Positions 20,083 through 28,719 of a stretch of 64,000 nucleotides of DNA are shown piece by piece. Position numbers and translations under genes: made by a program. Numbering within the stretch: the first letter of the stretch is position 1; every line of letters starts with the position of its first letter. A model generated the notes under the pieces. That model was not told the origin of the DNA. It made no database searches and was given only the letters and a program-made list of their open reading frames with translations. Source of the stretch: Paraburkholderia aspalathi (GTDB lineage Bacteria > Pseudomonadota > Gammaproteobacteria > Burkholderiales > Burkholderiaceae); NCBI RefSeq assembly GCF_900116445.1, contig NZ_FPBH01000002.1:1-64000 (forward strand), read 5' to 3'.

Positions 20083-21639
20083 CTATAGTGCCGCCGCCAC
20101 CTTCTGACCATTGGGACTGCCGAGTCCCGTGCACGCATCCCAGCCTGGCGACGCGGCGAAGCTGCCATTGTTGCCCTGGGTGATGTCGTTGAGCGCACTC
20201 GGCGCCTTATACAACTTCGGGTTGATGAAACCAGCCGGTTGCCCCTTCGCCGCGTTGATCCGCGCAATCAACGCCGCCCACAGCGGCGCAACCGCACTGG
20301 TGCCGCCGACCACCGTCTGCGTGCCGTCGATCAATACGCTATAGCCGGTGATGGGCGATGCATCGCCGGCCACGTCCGGCACGCCGCGCCCGCTGAGCGC
20401 CGTCTTCGCGCCGCTCGATGAAGTGGCCGACAGACCCTTTTGCCACACCGGCACCGGAAAGGTCCGGCTCACGCCACCGCCGCCTGCGCCGCCCTGTGCG
20501 CCGTCGTTCCACACCACCTCGTGAGAAATCGATGTGCCCGACGCGGCCAGGCTCGTGCCGCCGCATGCCAGCACGTAAGGGCTCGACGCCGGAAAGTCGA
20601 CCTGATCGCCGCTGGACCCGTCGCTCGAGCCGCTGTCGCCCGACGCCGCGCAGACCGTCACGCCGAGTGCTGCCGCCGTTTGCAGCACGCTGTTGAACGC
20701 CTGCTGCGACTGGCTGGTCCAGTTCGCCTCCGGGCCGCCCCAACTGATCGAGACGACCGAGGGTTTGTTGGTGGTGTCATGCACCGCGCGGCTTACTGCG
20801 TCGATGAAACCTGCATCGCTGTTCTGTGTGAAATAAACCGCGATCGTCGCGCCAGGCACAATCGCACCGACGATTTCGATGTCGAGCGTGACTTCGCCGT
20901 CAGGCCCGTTCGGGTCGCCGCTCGGCTGATTGCTACCCTGATCGACACCGACAGATTTCACCTTGGGTGAAGCGACGCCGAGGCTCGCAAAGTAACTCTT
21001 GAGGTCGGACGTGTTGTACCCACCGCCGAGCTCGATGATGCCGACGCATTCGCCGCTGCCGTCGCCTTGCGGAAACTGATACAGCGACGCGAGCTGCAGC
21101 GGCGTAAAGGACGCCTGATGCGCTTTGGCCGGCTGGAACGGCGGCCGGATGCGAAAGTGCGGCCGCGCCTGAGGCCGGTTATCGAGGCCGAGCACGGCTT
21201 GCACGATGCCGTGCAAATCGTCCGGCACACTGATCGTGCCGGTGCGGCCGCGGAACTGGCCCGCAGTGTGGTGCTGGTAATGTTCCAGCTTGACGCCGAA
21301 GGCGGTCTGGAACTGCGCGATCGTGCCGCTCAGCACCACCTGGCGCGCTGCCGGATCTTCCCGCGCCACCGTCAGACCGTGTGCAGTGGCAAAAGCTTTG
21401 ACCTTCGCGATGTCGTCCGGAGTGGCGCTGTAATCTTTTGCAAAGGCCTCCCGCGATAGAGGTTTGACGCTCGGGTCGCCCGCTTCGATCTTGCTCATCA
21501 GTGCATCGAACTGCGCCTGGTGTGGACGGCGCAGCAGCACGAAAACCTCGATCCGTTCTGCCGGATCGCATTGCCCAACGACTGTCGAACCTTGTTCCGC
21601 CGTGCGCTCGCTGCCTGGCAACGGTTGTCTATTGACCAT
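20083..21639 (-). CDS. S53-family serine-carboxyl peptidase (sedolisin/kumamolisin type)
   Basis: 518 residues. N-terminal pro-domain (about 1-170; IEVFVLLRRPHQAQFDALM ... FQTAFGVKLEHYQ) followed by the subtilisin-like catalytic domain. Active-site Glu and Asp are in DGEVTLDIEIVGA, the oxyanion Asp region in ASGDSGSSDG, and the nucleophile Ser in VGGTSAVAPLWAAL; the C-terminal Ca site is near DITQGNNG. Good Shine-Dalgarno AGGAGAATC before ATG. No signal peptide is evident at the N-terminus. These enzymes are active at low pH and self-process by removing the pro-domain. Confidence 0.9.
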   Translation of the reverse strand: MVNRQPLPGSERTAEQGSTVVGQCDPAERIEVFVLLRRPHQAQFDALMSKIEAGDPSVKPLSREAFAKDYSATPDDIAKVKAFATAHGLTVAREDPAARQVVLSGTIAQFQTAFGVKLEHYQHHTAGQFRGRTGTISVPDDLHGIVQAVLGLDNRPQARPHFRIRPPFQPAKAHQASFTPLQLASLYQFPQGDGSGECVGIIELGGGYNTSDLKSYFASLGVASPKVKSVGVDQGSNQPSGDPNGPDGEVTLDIEIVGAIVPGATIAVYFTQNSDAGFIDAVSRAVHDTTNKPSVVSISWGGPEANWTSQSQQAFNSVLQTAAALGVTVCAASGDSGSSDGSSGDQVDFPASSPYVLACGGTSLAASGTSISHEVVWNDGAQGGAGGGGVSRTFPVPVWQKGLSATSSSGAKTALSGRGVPDVAGDASPITGYSVLIDGTQTVVGGTSAVAPLWAALIARINAAKGQPAGFINPKLYKAPSALNDITQGNNGSFAASPGWDACTGLGSPNGQKVAAAL

Positions 21640-21945
21640 GGTGTCGATTCTCCTGTTAGCGTGACGGCGCGGGCCGTAAGGTGGACCCCAAGCACGGCAC
21701 GCGCCTGCACGAACTCTCCGCCGCGTGGCCAGCGGCGGATTGCTGTTTCAAGGACTTCGCCAAACCGTCCGACCCATGCATTCGAACACAGTTCCGGCAT
21801 GCGCGGCAGTTGTCCGAATGGCTAACGTCGCGTTCGATCAATGCGCATCGCGCAGCACCCGCGCTATGATGCTGAAGCGGCAATCCAGCCGTCGCAGCGC
21901 CTCGCGCGCCACCCGCGCGCACGATCGAAGAATCAGAGGAACCCC
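21640..21945. other. Divergent promoter region between the S53 peptidase and DUF1993 genes
   Basis: 306 bp. Apart from the ribosome-binding sites at both ends I see no gene, repeat or terminator. Confidence 0.4.
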
Positions 21946-22455
21946 ATGTCAATTTCGATGTATCAAGCATCATTGCCCGTGCTGGTGCGCGGCATGACTA
22001 ACCTGCAAGTCATCCTCGGCAAGGCCGAGGCGCACGCTGCAGAGAAACAGATCGACCCGTCCGTGCTCACGAACGCCCGGCTCGCACCGGACATGCTGCC
22101 GCTATTGCGCCAGGTCTATATCGTGAGCGACACGGCGAAGGGCTGCGCGGCGCGTCTGGCCGGCGTCGAAGCGCCGAAGTACGACGACGTCGAACAGACC
22201 TTCGAAGAACTCGATGCCCGCCTTCAAAAGACGATTGATTATCTGAAGGAATTCAATCCGCAACAGATCGACGGATCTGAAGAACGGCCGATCACACTGA
22301 AAATGCGCGTTGGCCCAATCGAGTTCACAGGGCTGTCATATCTGCTCGGTTTCGTGTTGCCGAACTTTTATTTTCACGTGACGACGGCATACGACATTCT
22401 GCGTCACAACGGTGTCGAACTTGGCAAGCTCGACTATCTGGGCGGCGCCAAGTAA
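21946..22455 (+). CDS. DUF1993-family protein
   Basis: 169 residues from the ATG at 21946 with AGAGGA upstream. The opening SMYQASLPVLVRGMTNLQVIL, the central QVYIVSDTAKGCAARLAG and the late LPNFYFHVTTAYDILRHNGVELGK are characteristic of the DUF1993 family, a DinB-like all-helical fold with a possible metal site (His in YFHVTTAYDILRH). The function is not established. It appears monocistronic. Confidence 0.8.
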   Translation: MSISMYQASLPVLVRGMTNLQVILGKAEAHAAEKQIDPSVLTNARLAPDMLPLLRQVYIVSDTAKGCAARLAGVEAPKYDDVEQTFEELDARLQKTIDYLKEFNPQQIDGSEERPITLKMRVGPIEFTGLSYLLGFVLPNFYFHVTTAYDILRHNGVELGKLDYLGGAK

Positions 22456-22498
22456 GAAGGCGTGTTCGCTGTGGCGTGGGTGACATGTGATTGCGACA

Positions 22499-22819
22499 TC
22501 ACACACGCGGCTGGAACGCGATGATCGCCATGCCGGCCAGGGTGAATACCACGCCAGCCGCATCCCACAGCGTGGGGCGCACTTTGTCGACGCCCCATAG
22601 CCACACGATCGCCACCGCCACGTACACACCGCCGTAAGCCGCATACACGCGGCCTGCGGCGGTGCCGTGCAACGTCAGCAGCCAGGCGAACAAGGCAAGA
22701 CTGAGCGCGCCGGGCACCAGTAGCCAGATCGAGCCGCCCTCCTTCAGCCAACGCCAGGGCAAATAGCACCCAACGATCTCAGCGATGGCGGTCACGGCAT
22801 AAAGCAGAAAAGTTTTCAT
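22499..22819 (-). CDS. YnfA/UPF0060-family small membrane protein
   Basis: 106 residues from the ATG at 22819 ([30 protein letters not shown]). Four membrane helices and the family segments [37 protein letters not shown] and [19 protein letters not shown] are all present. Related to small multidrug resistance proteins; the substrate is unknown. Convergent with the DUF1993 gene. Confidence 0.88.
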   Translation of the reverse strand: MKTFLLYAVTAIAEIVGCYLPWRWLKEGGSIWLLVPGALSLALFAWLLTLHGTAAGRVYAAYGGVYVAVAIVWLWGVDKVRPTLWDAAGVVFTLAGMAIIAFQPRV

Positions 22820-23014
22820 CGACAGATAGAAGCGAGCGGTTGTTTTGCCGCGGAACGGTGCGCGGCTGCCTATCGGCTTTTTTAACACACTCACTTCGCG
22901 CGTGGGCATGATGCATGCGCCGAGTGCCGCGCCTCGCTGCTCTATTCGCTACCTGTCATGGGCATCACATCAGCTTGATGCCGACATCCGCAAGTGCGGA
23001 AGTTCGGAAGTCAG

Positions 23015-23644
23015 TCAGTCCAGCGAAAGCCGCAACGCAAAGCCGATCAGCGCCGCTGAGAAAGTCCAACGCTGCAGTGTCTGCGCGAGAGGATGAGCCC
23101 TCATCCACCCGGCAATGCGCGCCGCGCCAATCGCGTACACGACGTCGAAACATGCGCCGATGGCAAGCAGCACCAAACCCAGTTCGACCATCTGCAGCGC
23201 AACCGGTCCGGCCGCAGGACGCACGAACTGCGGCAATAGCACCGAGCAGAACAGCAGTGCTTTCGGGTTCAACAGATTGGTCAGCAAGCCCTTGACGAAA
23301 GCGGTCCGCAACGGCCGCGACTCGGCGCCCATCACACCGCCTTCGGGCAATGCGAATACAGGTGAGCGGAAAATCTGGATGCCAACCCACGCGAGATAAA
23401 CCGCGCCGCCGTAACGCACCACGTCGTACAACCAGGGCGCACTGCGCAGCAGCGCCGCCACCCCGCATGCCGACAATGTGACGTGTGTGGCCCGCGCCAC
23501 CCCAAGGCCGCCAGCCGCGGCGAAACCACTGCGCACGCCGCGTCCGATACTGGTCTGCAGAACCAGCGCCATGTCGGGTCCAGGCACCGCATAAACCACA
23601 AACAACGCAGCGATATAAACGACCAGAAGGTGTGCGGAAATCAT
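23015..23644 (-). CDS. LysE-family amino-acid exporter
   Basis: 209 residues with about six membrane helices. Family markers: AVPGPDMALVLQTSIGRGVRSGFAA near the N-terminus and the LLNPKALLFCSVLLPQFV segment in the middle. Exports an amino acid or homoserine-lactone-like compound. It is divergent from an Lrp-type regulator gene 154 bp away, the common arrangement in which the regulator senses the exported amino acid. Confidence 0.85.
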   Translation of the reverse strand: MISAHLLVVYIAALFVVYAVPGPDMALVLQTSIGRGVRSGFAAAGGLGVARATHVTLSACGVAALLRSAPWLYDVVRYGGAVYLAWVGIQIFRSPVFALPEGGVMGAESRPLRTAFVKGLLTNLLNPKALLFCSVLLPQFVRPAAGPVALQMVELGLVLLAIGACFDVVYAIGAARIAGWMRAHPLAQTLQRWTFSAALIGFALRLSLD

Positions 23645-23798
23645 AGAAGCCTCTTGTTTTAAGGGCTCTATCTTGCCGTCGTCCGTGGAGGGTTTGCTGG
23701 CGAAATACAGGGGCAGTGGCTTCGTCTTTGAAGGAATACGCTAATATTCCACTCCCGAGTCATGTTTTCCGCCAACGCACTGTCAACACCTCAAAACC

Positions 23799-24266
23799 AT
23801 GACAACCGACCTCGATAAAACAGACCGCGCGATCCTCGCCGCGCTGCAGAACGACGGCCGCATGTCGAACGCACGGCTGGCCGACATGGTTGGCCTGAGC
23901 GAGACGCCTTGCGCCCGCCGCCTCAAGCGCCTCGAAAACGATGGCTATATCGATCAGTACCGCGCGATGCTTTCGCGCTCCGCCCTCGGCCTCGGCGTCG
24001 TCGCGTTCGTCTATGTGCGTTTTGCCGTGCACGACCGCGCGGTGGCCACCCGTTTCGAGCGCGAGGTGCAGGCAATCCCGCGAATTCTCGCGTGCCACAA
24101 CGTGTCGGGCAGCGCCGACTATATTCTGCAGGTGGTCGCGCGCGATCTCGACGACTACGGCACGTTCATGCGCGACGAGATGCGCAGCCTGCCGGGCGTG
24201 ACGTCGGTGGAATCGGCGTTGTCGCTACGGGAAATCAAGGCTAACGGCGGCCTGCCGCTGTCCTGA
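23799..24266 (+). CDS. Lrp/AsnC-family transcriptional regulator
   Basis: 155 residues. N-terminal helix-turn-helix (LDKTDRAILAALQNDGRMSNARLADMVGLSETPCARRLKRLENDGYI) and a C-terminal RAM ligand domain (VVAFVYVRFAVHDRA ... CHNVSGSADYILQVVARDLDDYGTFMRDEM). Likely controls the divergent LysE exporter gene in response to an amino acid. Forms octamers in studied relatives. Confidence 0.9.
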   Translation: MTTDLDKTDRAILAALQNDGRMSNARLADMVGLSETPCARRLKRLENDGYIDQYRAMLSRSALGLGVVAFVYVRFAVHDRAVATRFEREVQAIPRILACHNVSGSADYILQVVARDLDDYGTFMRDEMRSLPGVTSVESALSLREIKANGGLPLS

Positions 24267-24331
24267 ACGCGGACGTGGCATAGTCACGCATTTGATACGG
24301 CGCGAGCCGACCAGACGAGCACGGAGTTTTC

Positions 24332-24565
24332 ATGGATCACGAACAGGCAAGAGCCGAAGAATCAGCCGCGATGGAGCGCGTCTTGACTGCAACCACGCGG
24401 GTAAAGGCAGCCTTCGCGTCGCTGCAATCGCAATTCCCGCCGGCCGGCAGTGGCCAGCCTTCGCAGTTCGCGCTGCAAACATTCGACGCTGCATTGCAGG
24501 AGCTCGAAGATGCCCAGGCCGCCTTCGACGAATTGCTTGGCGATCTGCTTGACGGCAATCGTTGA
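24332..24565 (+). CDS. Small helical protein of unknown function
   Basis: 77 residues, acidic and Ala/Gln-rich, largely predicted helix (ARAEESAAMERVLTATTRVKAAFASLQSQ ... ALQTFDAALQELEDAQAAFDELLGDLL), possibly a two-helix coiled coil. ATG preceded by a weak GGAG. No family recognised. It follows the Lrp gene by 65 bp on the same strand. Confidence 0.5.
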   Translation: MDHEQARAEESAAMERVLTATTRVKAAFASLQSQFPPAGSGQPSQFALQTFDAALQELEDAQAAFDELLGDLLDGNR

Positions 24566-25111
24566 GTGGCATAGCCGGTCTCTTCGCTGCATAGCTGCTG
24601 CGTAGGACGCGAGCGGCGGCCGTTTTCAGTTTCCACCGAGGCGGGCGTCGCGTTACTTGGAGGGGGCGGCCGGACCTGACCGTTAGTTGCGTATTAACGT
24701 CCTGGAACTGGAACTCCCGCACCGGTGAATCCTCGTTTCAACGCACTAATGCGTTCAGAACCGCATCGAAACAGCCATCCTATCCACTCGGAAAACGATA
24801 GGGGGTCCGCAACCCGAAGATGGCTTCGTTACCGACGCGTTGGACCAATTGCCCGGATCCGGAATTCCGCCTGCCGACCGGGACACATATATAAAATCGC
24901 AAGCGAAAATCACATAAAAGAGATCGCACTCCGAATTTCCAGGCGAGCCTGTTGCCTGCCCTTGGCGTTGCCCTGCCGCTACCGGTCGTCGTTACGTTAT
25001 TTAAGGCTGCGTCCGCGCCCTTCATTCCCCTGTCTTTCCTGTCACTTCTGAAAGGCTCAGCCCCGCCAGAGATAGCGAAGTGCGTTGTCGCACGCATAAG
25101 AAAAGAATATT
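24566..25111. other. Gene-poor stretch before the NRAMP leader
   Basis: Several overlapping frames exist on both strands, but none has a start with a ribosome site, a family motif or consistent codon use. I see no gene here. Confidence 0.4.
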
Positions 25112-25130
25112 TGCTTCGCTTAACGAAGCA
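25112..25130 (-). terminator. Hairpin after the frameshifted small gene
   Basis: TGCTTCG, loop CTTAA, CGAAGCA is a perfect 7-bp stem. On the minus strand it is followed by AAATATTCTTTTC, a moderately T-rich tail. It sits 26 bp beyond the stop of the small minus-strand frame at 25156. Confidence 0.5.
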
Positions 25131-25155
25131 TGTTGACTTCTGCTTGCAGGAGTGC

Positions 25156-25342
25156 CTAAAATTCGCCCGTCATCACAAACGGGGCCATTGCCTTGGACAC
25201 CAGCAGTAGTCGATCTTCGAACAGTTTCACTGCCTGACCGGCCGGACGCCCGCGCTCTCTTTTCTCAGCCGCCGTCTTGCCAGCAGGCAGACGGTGCGCG
25301 CCGTAACAAGTAACTCTCCCCGTGCACCTTAACTAGCGCCAT
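25156..25342 (-). pseudogene. Possible frameshifted small gene (about 62 codons)
   Basis: From ATG at 25342 one minus-strand frame reads MALVKVHGESYLL and then stops at 25265. A second frame, joined near 25305, reads GAHRLPAGKTAAEKRER, GRPAGQAVKLFEDRLLLV and SKAMAPFVMTGEF to a TAG at 25156. Joined, they make a plausible compact protein, and the 187-bp span is one base over a whole number of codons, so a single-base shift would restore it. The second part looks strongly protein-like but has no start of its own. A hairpin terminator follows. Family unknown; could be decayed, recoded or a sequence error. Confidence 0.35.
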
Positions 25343-25529
25343 TCGGCCGCGCCGTGCTTACGCACGTCCCGCAACCGTATGGCATCGCGTCGCAAGCATC
25401 CATTCGCGGCAGCGTTCGCTCACGCCGGTTCGATCCGTTCGAATCCGGCGCGGCCGAGCGCGTGGACAAGCACGTGCCTAACGAATGCAGATCAGCAACG
25501 TCGATAAACAAAACCGATAAGGAGCCGCC

Positions 25530-25628
25530 ATGCCCGACAGTGACAGTTATCCCTTATGCCGCTCTATTGCCGTGCAATTTTTCTTTTTCCTGAGGAAAGC
25601 AGGTAGACGTTCGCCGCCGCGCGCATAG
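25530..25628 (+). CDS. 32-codon leader ORF 1 upstream of the NRAMP-type gene
   Basis: ATG at 25530 follows AAGGAGCCGCC, an excellent ribosome site. The product begins MPDSDSYPLCRSIAVQ, has four consecutive Phe codons, and ends RRSPPRA at TAG (25626-25628). It lies 347 bp before the transporter start on the same strand. Whether it is a regulatory leader peptide is inference from its position, its ribosome site and the unusually long leader. Confidence 0.45.
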   Translation: MPDSDSYPLCRSIAVQFFFFLRKAGRRSPPRA

Positions 25629-25697
25629 TGCCGGCCGCGCTCCGTGTCTGCTGGCTTTCCGCAACTCGCGTCAAGCCATACGCACCGGAGAAATACC

Positions 25698-25850
25698 ATG
25701 TACATCGCCGTCCTCGTACCGACCCTGCAGCAAACGCATATCCACAGCGACGCTGCACTCGCGCTTCACAGCATCAAACCGCACTGGCTCGCCATGTCCT
25801 GGCACCGTGTCAAGGCGCTCTTCTCAACTCGGCTCCCTAATAGCCACTGA
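25698..25850 (+). CDS. 50-codon leader ORF 2 upstream of the NRAMP-type gene
   Basis: ATG at 25698 follows CGGAGAAATACC. The peptide begins MYIAVLVPTLQQTHIHSDAA, contains many His (HIH, LHSIKPHW, SWHR, final SH), and ends at TGA (25848-25850), 124 bp before the transporter start and in a different frame. The His content could be regulatory or a chance effect. Together with ORF 1 it makes this leader resemble the peptide-containing leaders of some metal transporter genes. Confidence 0.45.
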   Translation: MYIAVLVPTLQQTHIHSDAALALHSIKPHWLAMSWHRVKALFSTRLPNSH

Positions 25851-25974
25851 CAGTACCCGCACGTCTTCGCGATCCGCATGCGTCGCCGTCGCTCAAGCCC
25901 ATTCGACGACACGCGTACTGCGGATTCCGAAGGCGCGCCACTGCATTCAAACCACACTGCCAAGGCGGTTAAAA

Positions 25975-27651
25975 ATGTCCACTCCAATTAACGTCTCACC
26001 ACCACGCAGCGCTGTTCTCGACGAAGCCCATCTCGGCGACATCAAAGGCGCGCTCGGCACCATCGCGCACCACGACACCGCCCCGCGCAACAACTGGTGG
26101 GCCCGCATCCGGACGCTGCTCGCTATCCTCGGCCCTGGTCTCATCGTAATGGTCGGTGACAACGACGCCGGCGCCTTCGGCACCTACACGCAAGCAGGAC
26201 AGAATTACGGCACCACCTTGCTGTGGACCATGCTGCTGCTCGTGCCCGTTCTCTTCGTCAATCAGGAGATGGTGCTGCGTCTCGGCGCCGTGACCGGCGT
26301 CGGCCATGCCCGACTGATCTTCGAGCGCTTCGGCAAGTTCTGGGGCGCATTCAGCGTCGTCGACCTGTTCATCCTGAACGCGCTCACCATCGTGACCGAG
26401 TTCATCGGCATCACGTTCGTGCTGGATTTCTTCGGCATTTCGAAAGTGACCGGGGTCTGCATCGCCGCGGCAGTGACGATGGCCGCGGTCAGCACGGGCA
26501 ACTTCAGGCGCTTTGAGCGCTTCGCGGTCGCACTCTGTCTGCTGAGCCTGCTCCTGGTGCCGGTACTGGTGTCGATTCATCCGCCGGTTGCGCAGATGGC
26601 GCACGATTTCTTCATTCCGAGCTGGCCTGCCAATTCGAAACTGAGCGATGTGATGTTGCTCGTGATCGGCATTGTCGGCACCACGGTCGCGCCCTGGCAG
26701 CTGTTTTTCCAGCAGAGCTATATCGTGGATAAACGCATCACGCCGCGCTTCATGAAGTATGAGAAAGCCGACCTGTGGATCGGTATCGTCTTCGTGATGA
26801 TCGGTGCGGTGGCCATGATCTCGTTCTGCGCTGCACTGTATGCAGGCAAACCTGAGTTCGGCAATTTCACGGATGCGGGCGGCGTGATCGCCGGCCTCGA
26901 AAAATATGCCGGCCGCACACCCGCGGTTCTCTTCGCGATCGCGCTGCTAGACGCCTGCATTATCGGCGCGGCAGCCGTGTCACTCTCCACCGCTTATGCA
27001 ATCGGCGACGTGTTCAAGATCCGCCACTCGCTGCATCGTGGCGTGACCGACGCGAAGGGCTTCTACCTCGTCTACTTCGGCATTATCTCGGCCGCGGCTG
27101 CGCTGGTATTGATTCCCGGCAGCCCGCTCGGTCTTCTGACTGAAGCCGTGCAAACGCTCGCTGGCGTGCTGCTTCCGAGTGCAACGGTATTCCTGCTGCT
27201 GTTGTGCAACGACCGCGCCGTTCTCGGCCCGTGGGTGAACTCGAAGAAGCTCAACTTCTTTACTGGCGCAGTTGTCTGGGTGCTCGTCATGCTCTCCATC
27301 ATCCTTACTGCATCGGTGCTGTATCCCGACATTACCGGCGAAGCGATTATTGAAGTGCTGGCCGGCGGCACGCTACTGGCCGTAGTCGGCTACGCTGCAA
27401 CCGTGACGGTTCGCAGGCTGCGGCTCGCATCGACGGATGCAGCGGCTTCCGCGATTGCCCAGGCGTCTGATAGCGAGCAGCAGTTTTCGAAAGAAGCACG
27501 CAATACGTGGCGCATGCCGCCTCTCGAAGAACTGCCGGCGCCGCAACTGACGCTATCCAAACGCATCTGGATGGGCGTGCTGCGCGGCTATCTGATCGTG
27601 GCGGTCGCACTCGTTGTCGTAAAGGTCGTGCAGATGACGTTGCTGCATTGA
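25975..27651 (+). CDS. NRAMP-family metal transporter, divergent metal-site motifs
   Basis: 558 residues from the ATG at 25975 with about 11-12 membrane helices. Helix 1 has GPGLIVMVGDNDAGAFGTY (53-71), where classical NRAMPs have DPGN; Asp64 is kept, Pro and Asn become Ala65 and Ala67. Helix 6 has VAPWQLFFQQS (238-248), where classical MntH has MPH: the soft-metal Met is Ala and the His is Trp. Loss of that Met and Asn is reported for NRAMP-related Mg2+ transporters, so Mg2+ or another hard cation is as likely as Mn2+. Preceded by a long leader with two small ORFs. Convergent with dhaK. Confidence 0.8.
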   Translation: MSTPINVSPPRSAVLDEAHLGDIKGALGTIAHHDTAPRNNWWARIRTLLAILGPGLIVMVGDNDAGAFGTYTQAGQNYGTTLLWTMLLLVPVLFVNQEMVLRLGAVTGVGHARLIFERFGKFWGAFSVVDLFILNALTIVTEFIGITFVLDFFGISKVTGVCIAAAVTMAAVSTGNFRRFERFAVALCLLSLLLVPVLVSIHPPVAQMAHDFFIPSWPANSKLSDVMLLVIGIVGTTVAPWQLFFQQSYIVDKRITPRFMKYEKADLWIGIVFVMIGAVAMISFCAALYAGKPEFGNFTDAGGVIAGLEKYAGRTPAVLFAIALLDACIIGAAAVSLSTAYAIGDVFKIRHSLHRGVTDAKGFYLVYFGIISAAAALVLIPGSPLGLLTEAVQTLAGVLLPSATVFLLLLCNDRAVLGPWVNSKKLNFFTGAVVWVLVMLSIILTASVLYPDITGEAIIEVLAGGTLLAVVGYAATVTVRRLRLASTDAAASAIAQASDSEQQFSKEARNTWRMPPLEELPAPQLTLSKRIWMGVLRGYLIVAVALVVVKVVQMTLLH

Positions 27652-27660
27652 GCCAATGCT

Positions 27661-27697
27661 GCCCGCCTGCTCACGGTTACTCCGGTGAGCGGCGGGC
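27661..27697. terminator. Bidirectional hairpin between the NRAMP-type gene and dhaK
   Basis: GCCCGCC-T-GCTCAC (27661-27674) pairs with GTGAGC-GGCGGGC (27685-27697), a 13-bp stem with one bulge. It lies between two convergent stop codons (27651 and 27716). Short A-rich sequence follows on the plus side only. Probably ends both transcripts. Confidence 0.65.
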
Positions 27698-27715
27698 AAA
27701 CGGCGGACCTTCGCA

Positions 27716-28705
27716 TTACACACCCCAGCGTAATCCCGGCGTATGCACTGCGCTGTCCCAATGGCGCTTCATCTCATCGTCGAGCACGCACAGTGTGATC
27801 GATGCACCAGCCATCTCCAGCGAAGTCGTCAGTGCGCCTACCTGCACCCGACCGATATTCAGCCCGCGCTGTTCGAGCCACGTACGCGTGGAATTGAAGA
27901 GCAGATACAGTTCTCCAAGCGGCGTACCACCGAGCCCATTGACGAGCACAAGTAATTCAGCATCTGCCGCCGGCTTCAGATCTTCAGCAATCGCCGTCAG
28001 CAACTCGCCCGCAATCGCGTCAGCGGGTGCGAACTTCGCGCGCCGACGCCCAGGCTCACCATGAATGCCGACGCCCACTTCGATCTCGTCGTCGCCGATT
28101 TTGAACGTTAGCGTACGGGCCGCCGGGACCGTGCAACTGGTGAACGCCACGCCCATCGACGCGGTGCGCTTGTTGATGCGGTCGCCAAAGGCCTTGCATT
28201 GCTCGAGATCCGCACCGCTCTCCGCCATACTGCCAACCAGTTTCTCGACGATCACGGCGCCGGCCACGCCGCGCCGCCCTGTCGTGTAACTCGAATTCTC
28301 CACGGCCACGTCGTCGTTGATCAGCACCATTGCATTTGGCACCTCGGACATCTCCGACGCCATTTCAAAGTTCATCAGGTCACCGGAGTAGTTCTTCACG
28401 ATGAACAGCACGCCTGCACCGGTATCGACAGCCTTTGCCGCAGCCATCATCTGGTCGGGTGTCGGCGACGTGAAAATCTGCCCCGGACAGGCCGCATCGA
28501 GCATCCCATAGCCGACGAAGCCTGAGTGCAGAGGCTCATGGCCAGAGCCGCCACCCGAAATCAGCGCAACCTTGCCGGGTTTCAACGCCCTGCGACGCAC
28601 AAACACCGGCTCATTGTGCAGCACGACCAGGTCGCTGTGCGCAGCGGCGAACCCCGCCAGACTCTCGGCGAGAAAATCGTCCACATGATTCATGAATTTT
28701 TTCAC
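27716..28705 (-). CDS. DhaK-type dihydroxyacetone kinase subunit
   Basis: 329 residues. I chose the GTG at 28705 because AAGGAG precedes it and it places the substrate residues at His56 (GGGSGH), Asp109 (KNYSGD) and His215 (GVGIHGEPG), close to E. coli DhaK numbering. The His in the last motif binds the ketone carbonyl covalently in studied members. It presents a small ketose such as dihydroxyacetone or erythrulose for phosphorylation by DhaL. It follows dhaL directly. No DhaM phosphotransferase gene is in the window. Confidence 0.85.
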   Translation of the reverse strand: MKKFMNHVDDFLAESLAGFAAAHSDLVVLHNEPVFVRRRALKPGKVALISGGGSGHEPLHSGFVGYGMLDAACPGQIFTSPTPDQMMAAAKAVDTGAGVLFIVKNYSGDLMNFEMASEMSEVPNAMVLINDDVAVENSSYTTGRRGVAGAVIVEKLVGSMAESGADLEQCKAFGDRINKRTASMGVAFTSCTVPAARTLTFKIGDDEIEVGVGIHGEPGRRRAKFAPADAIAGELLTAIAEDLKPAADAELLVLVNGLGGTPLGELYLLFNSTRTWLEQRGLNIGRVQVGALTTSLEMAGASITLCVLDDEMKRHWDSAVHTPGLRWGV

Positions 28706-28719
28706 GGTCTCTCGCTCCT

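Noticed and set aside
24725..25209. Overlapping frames on both strands before the NRAMP leader
   Set aside because: No ribosome sites, no protein-like composition, and different frames compete with each other.
25100..25975. Metal riboswitch (yybP-ykoY or M-box) in the NRAMP leader
   Set aside because: I looked for the conserved loops and could not match either consensus; only hairpins and small ORFs are seen. A covariance search with these models would decide.
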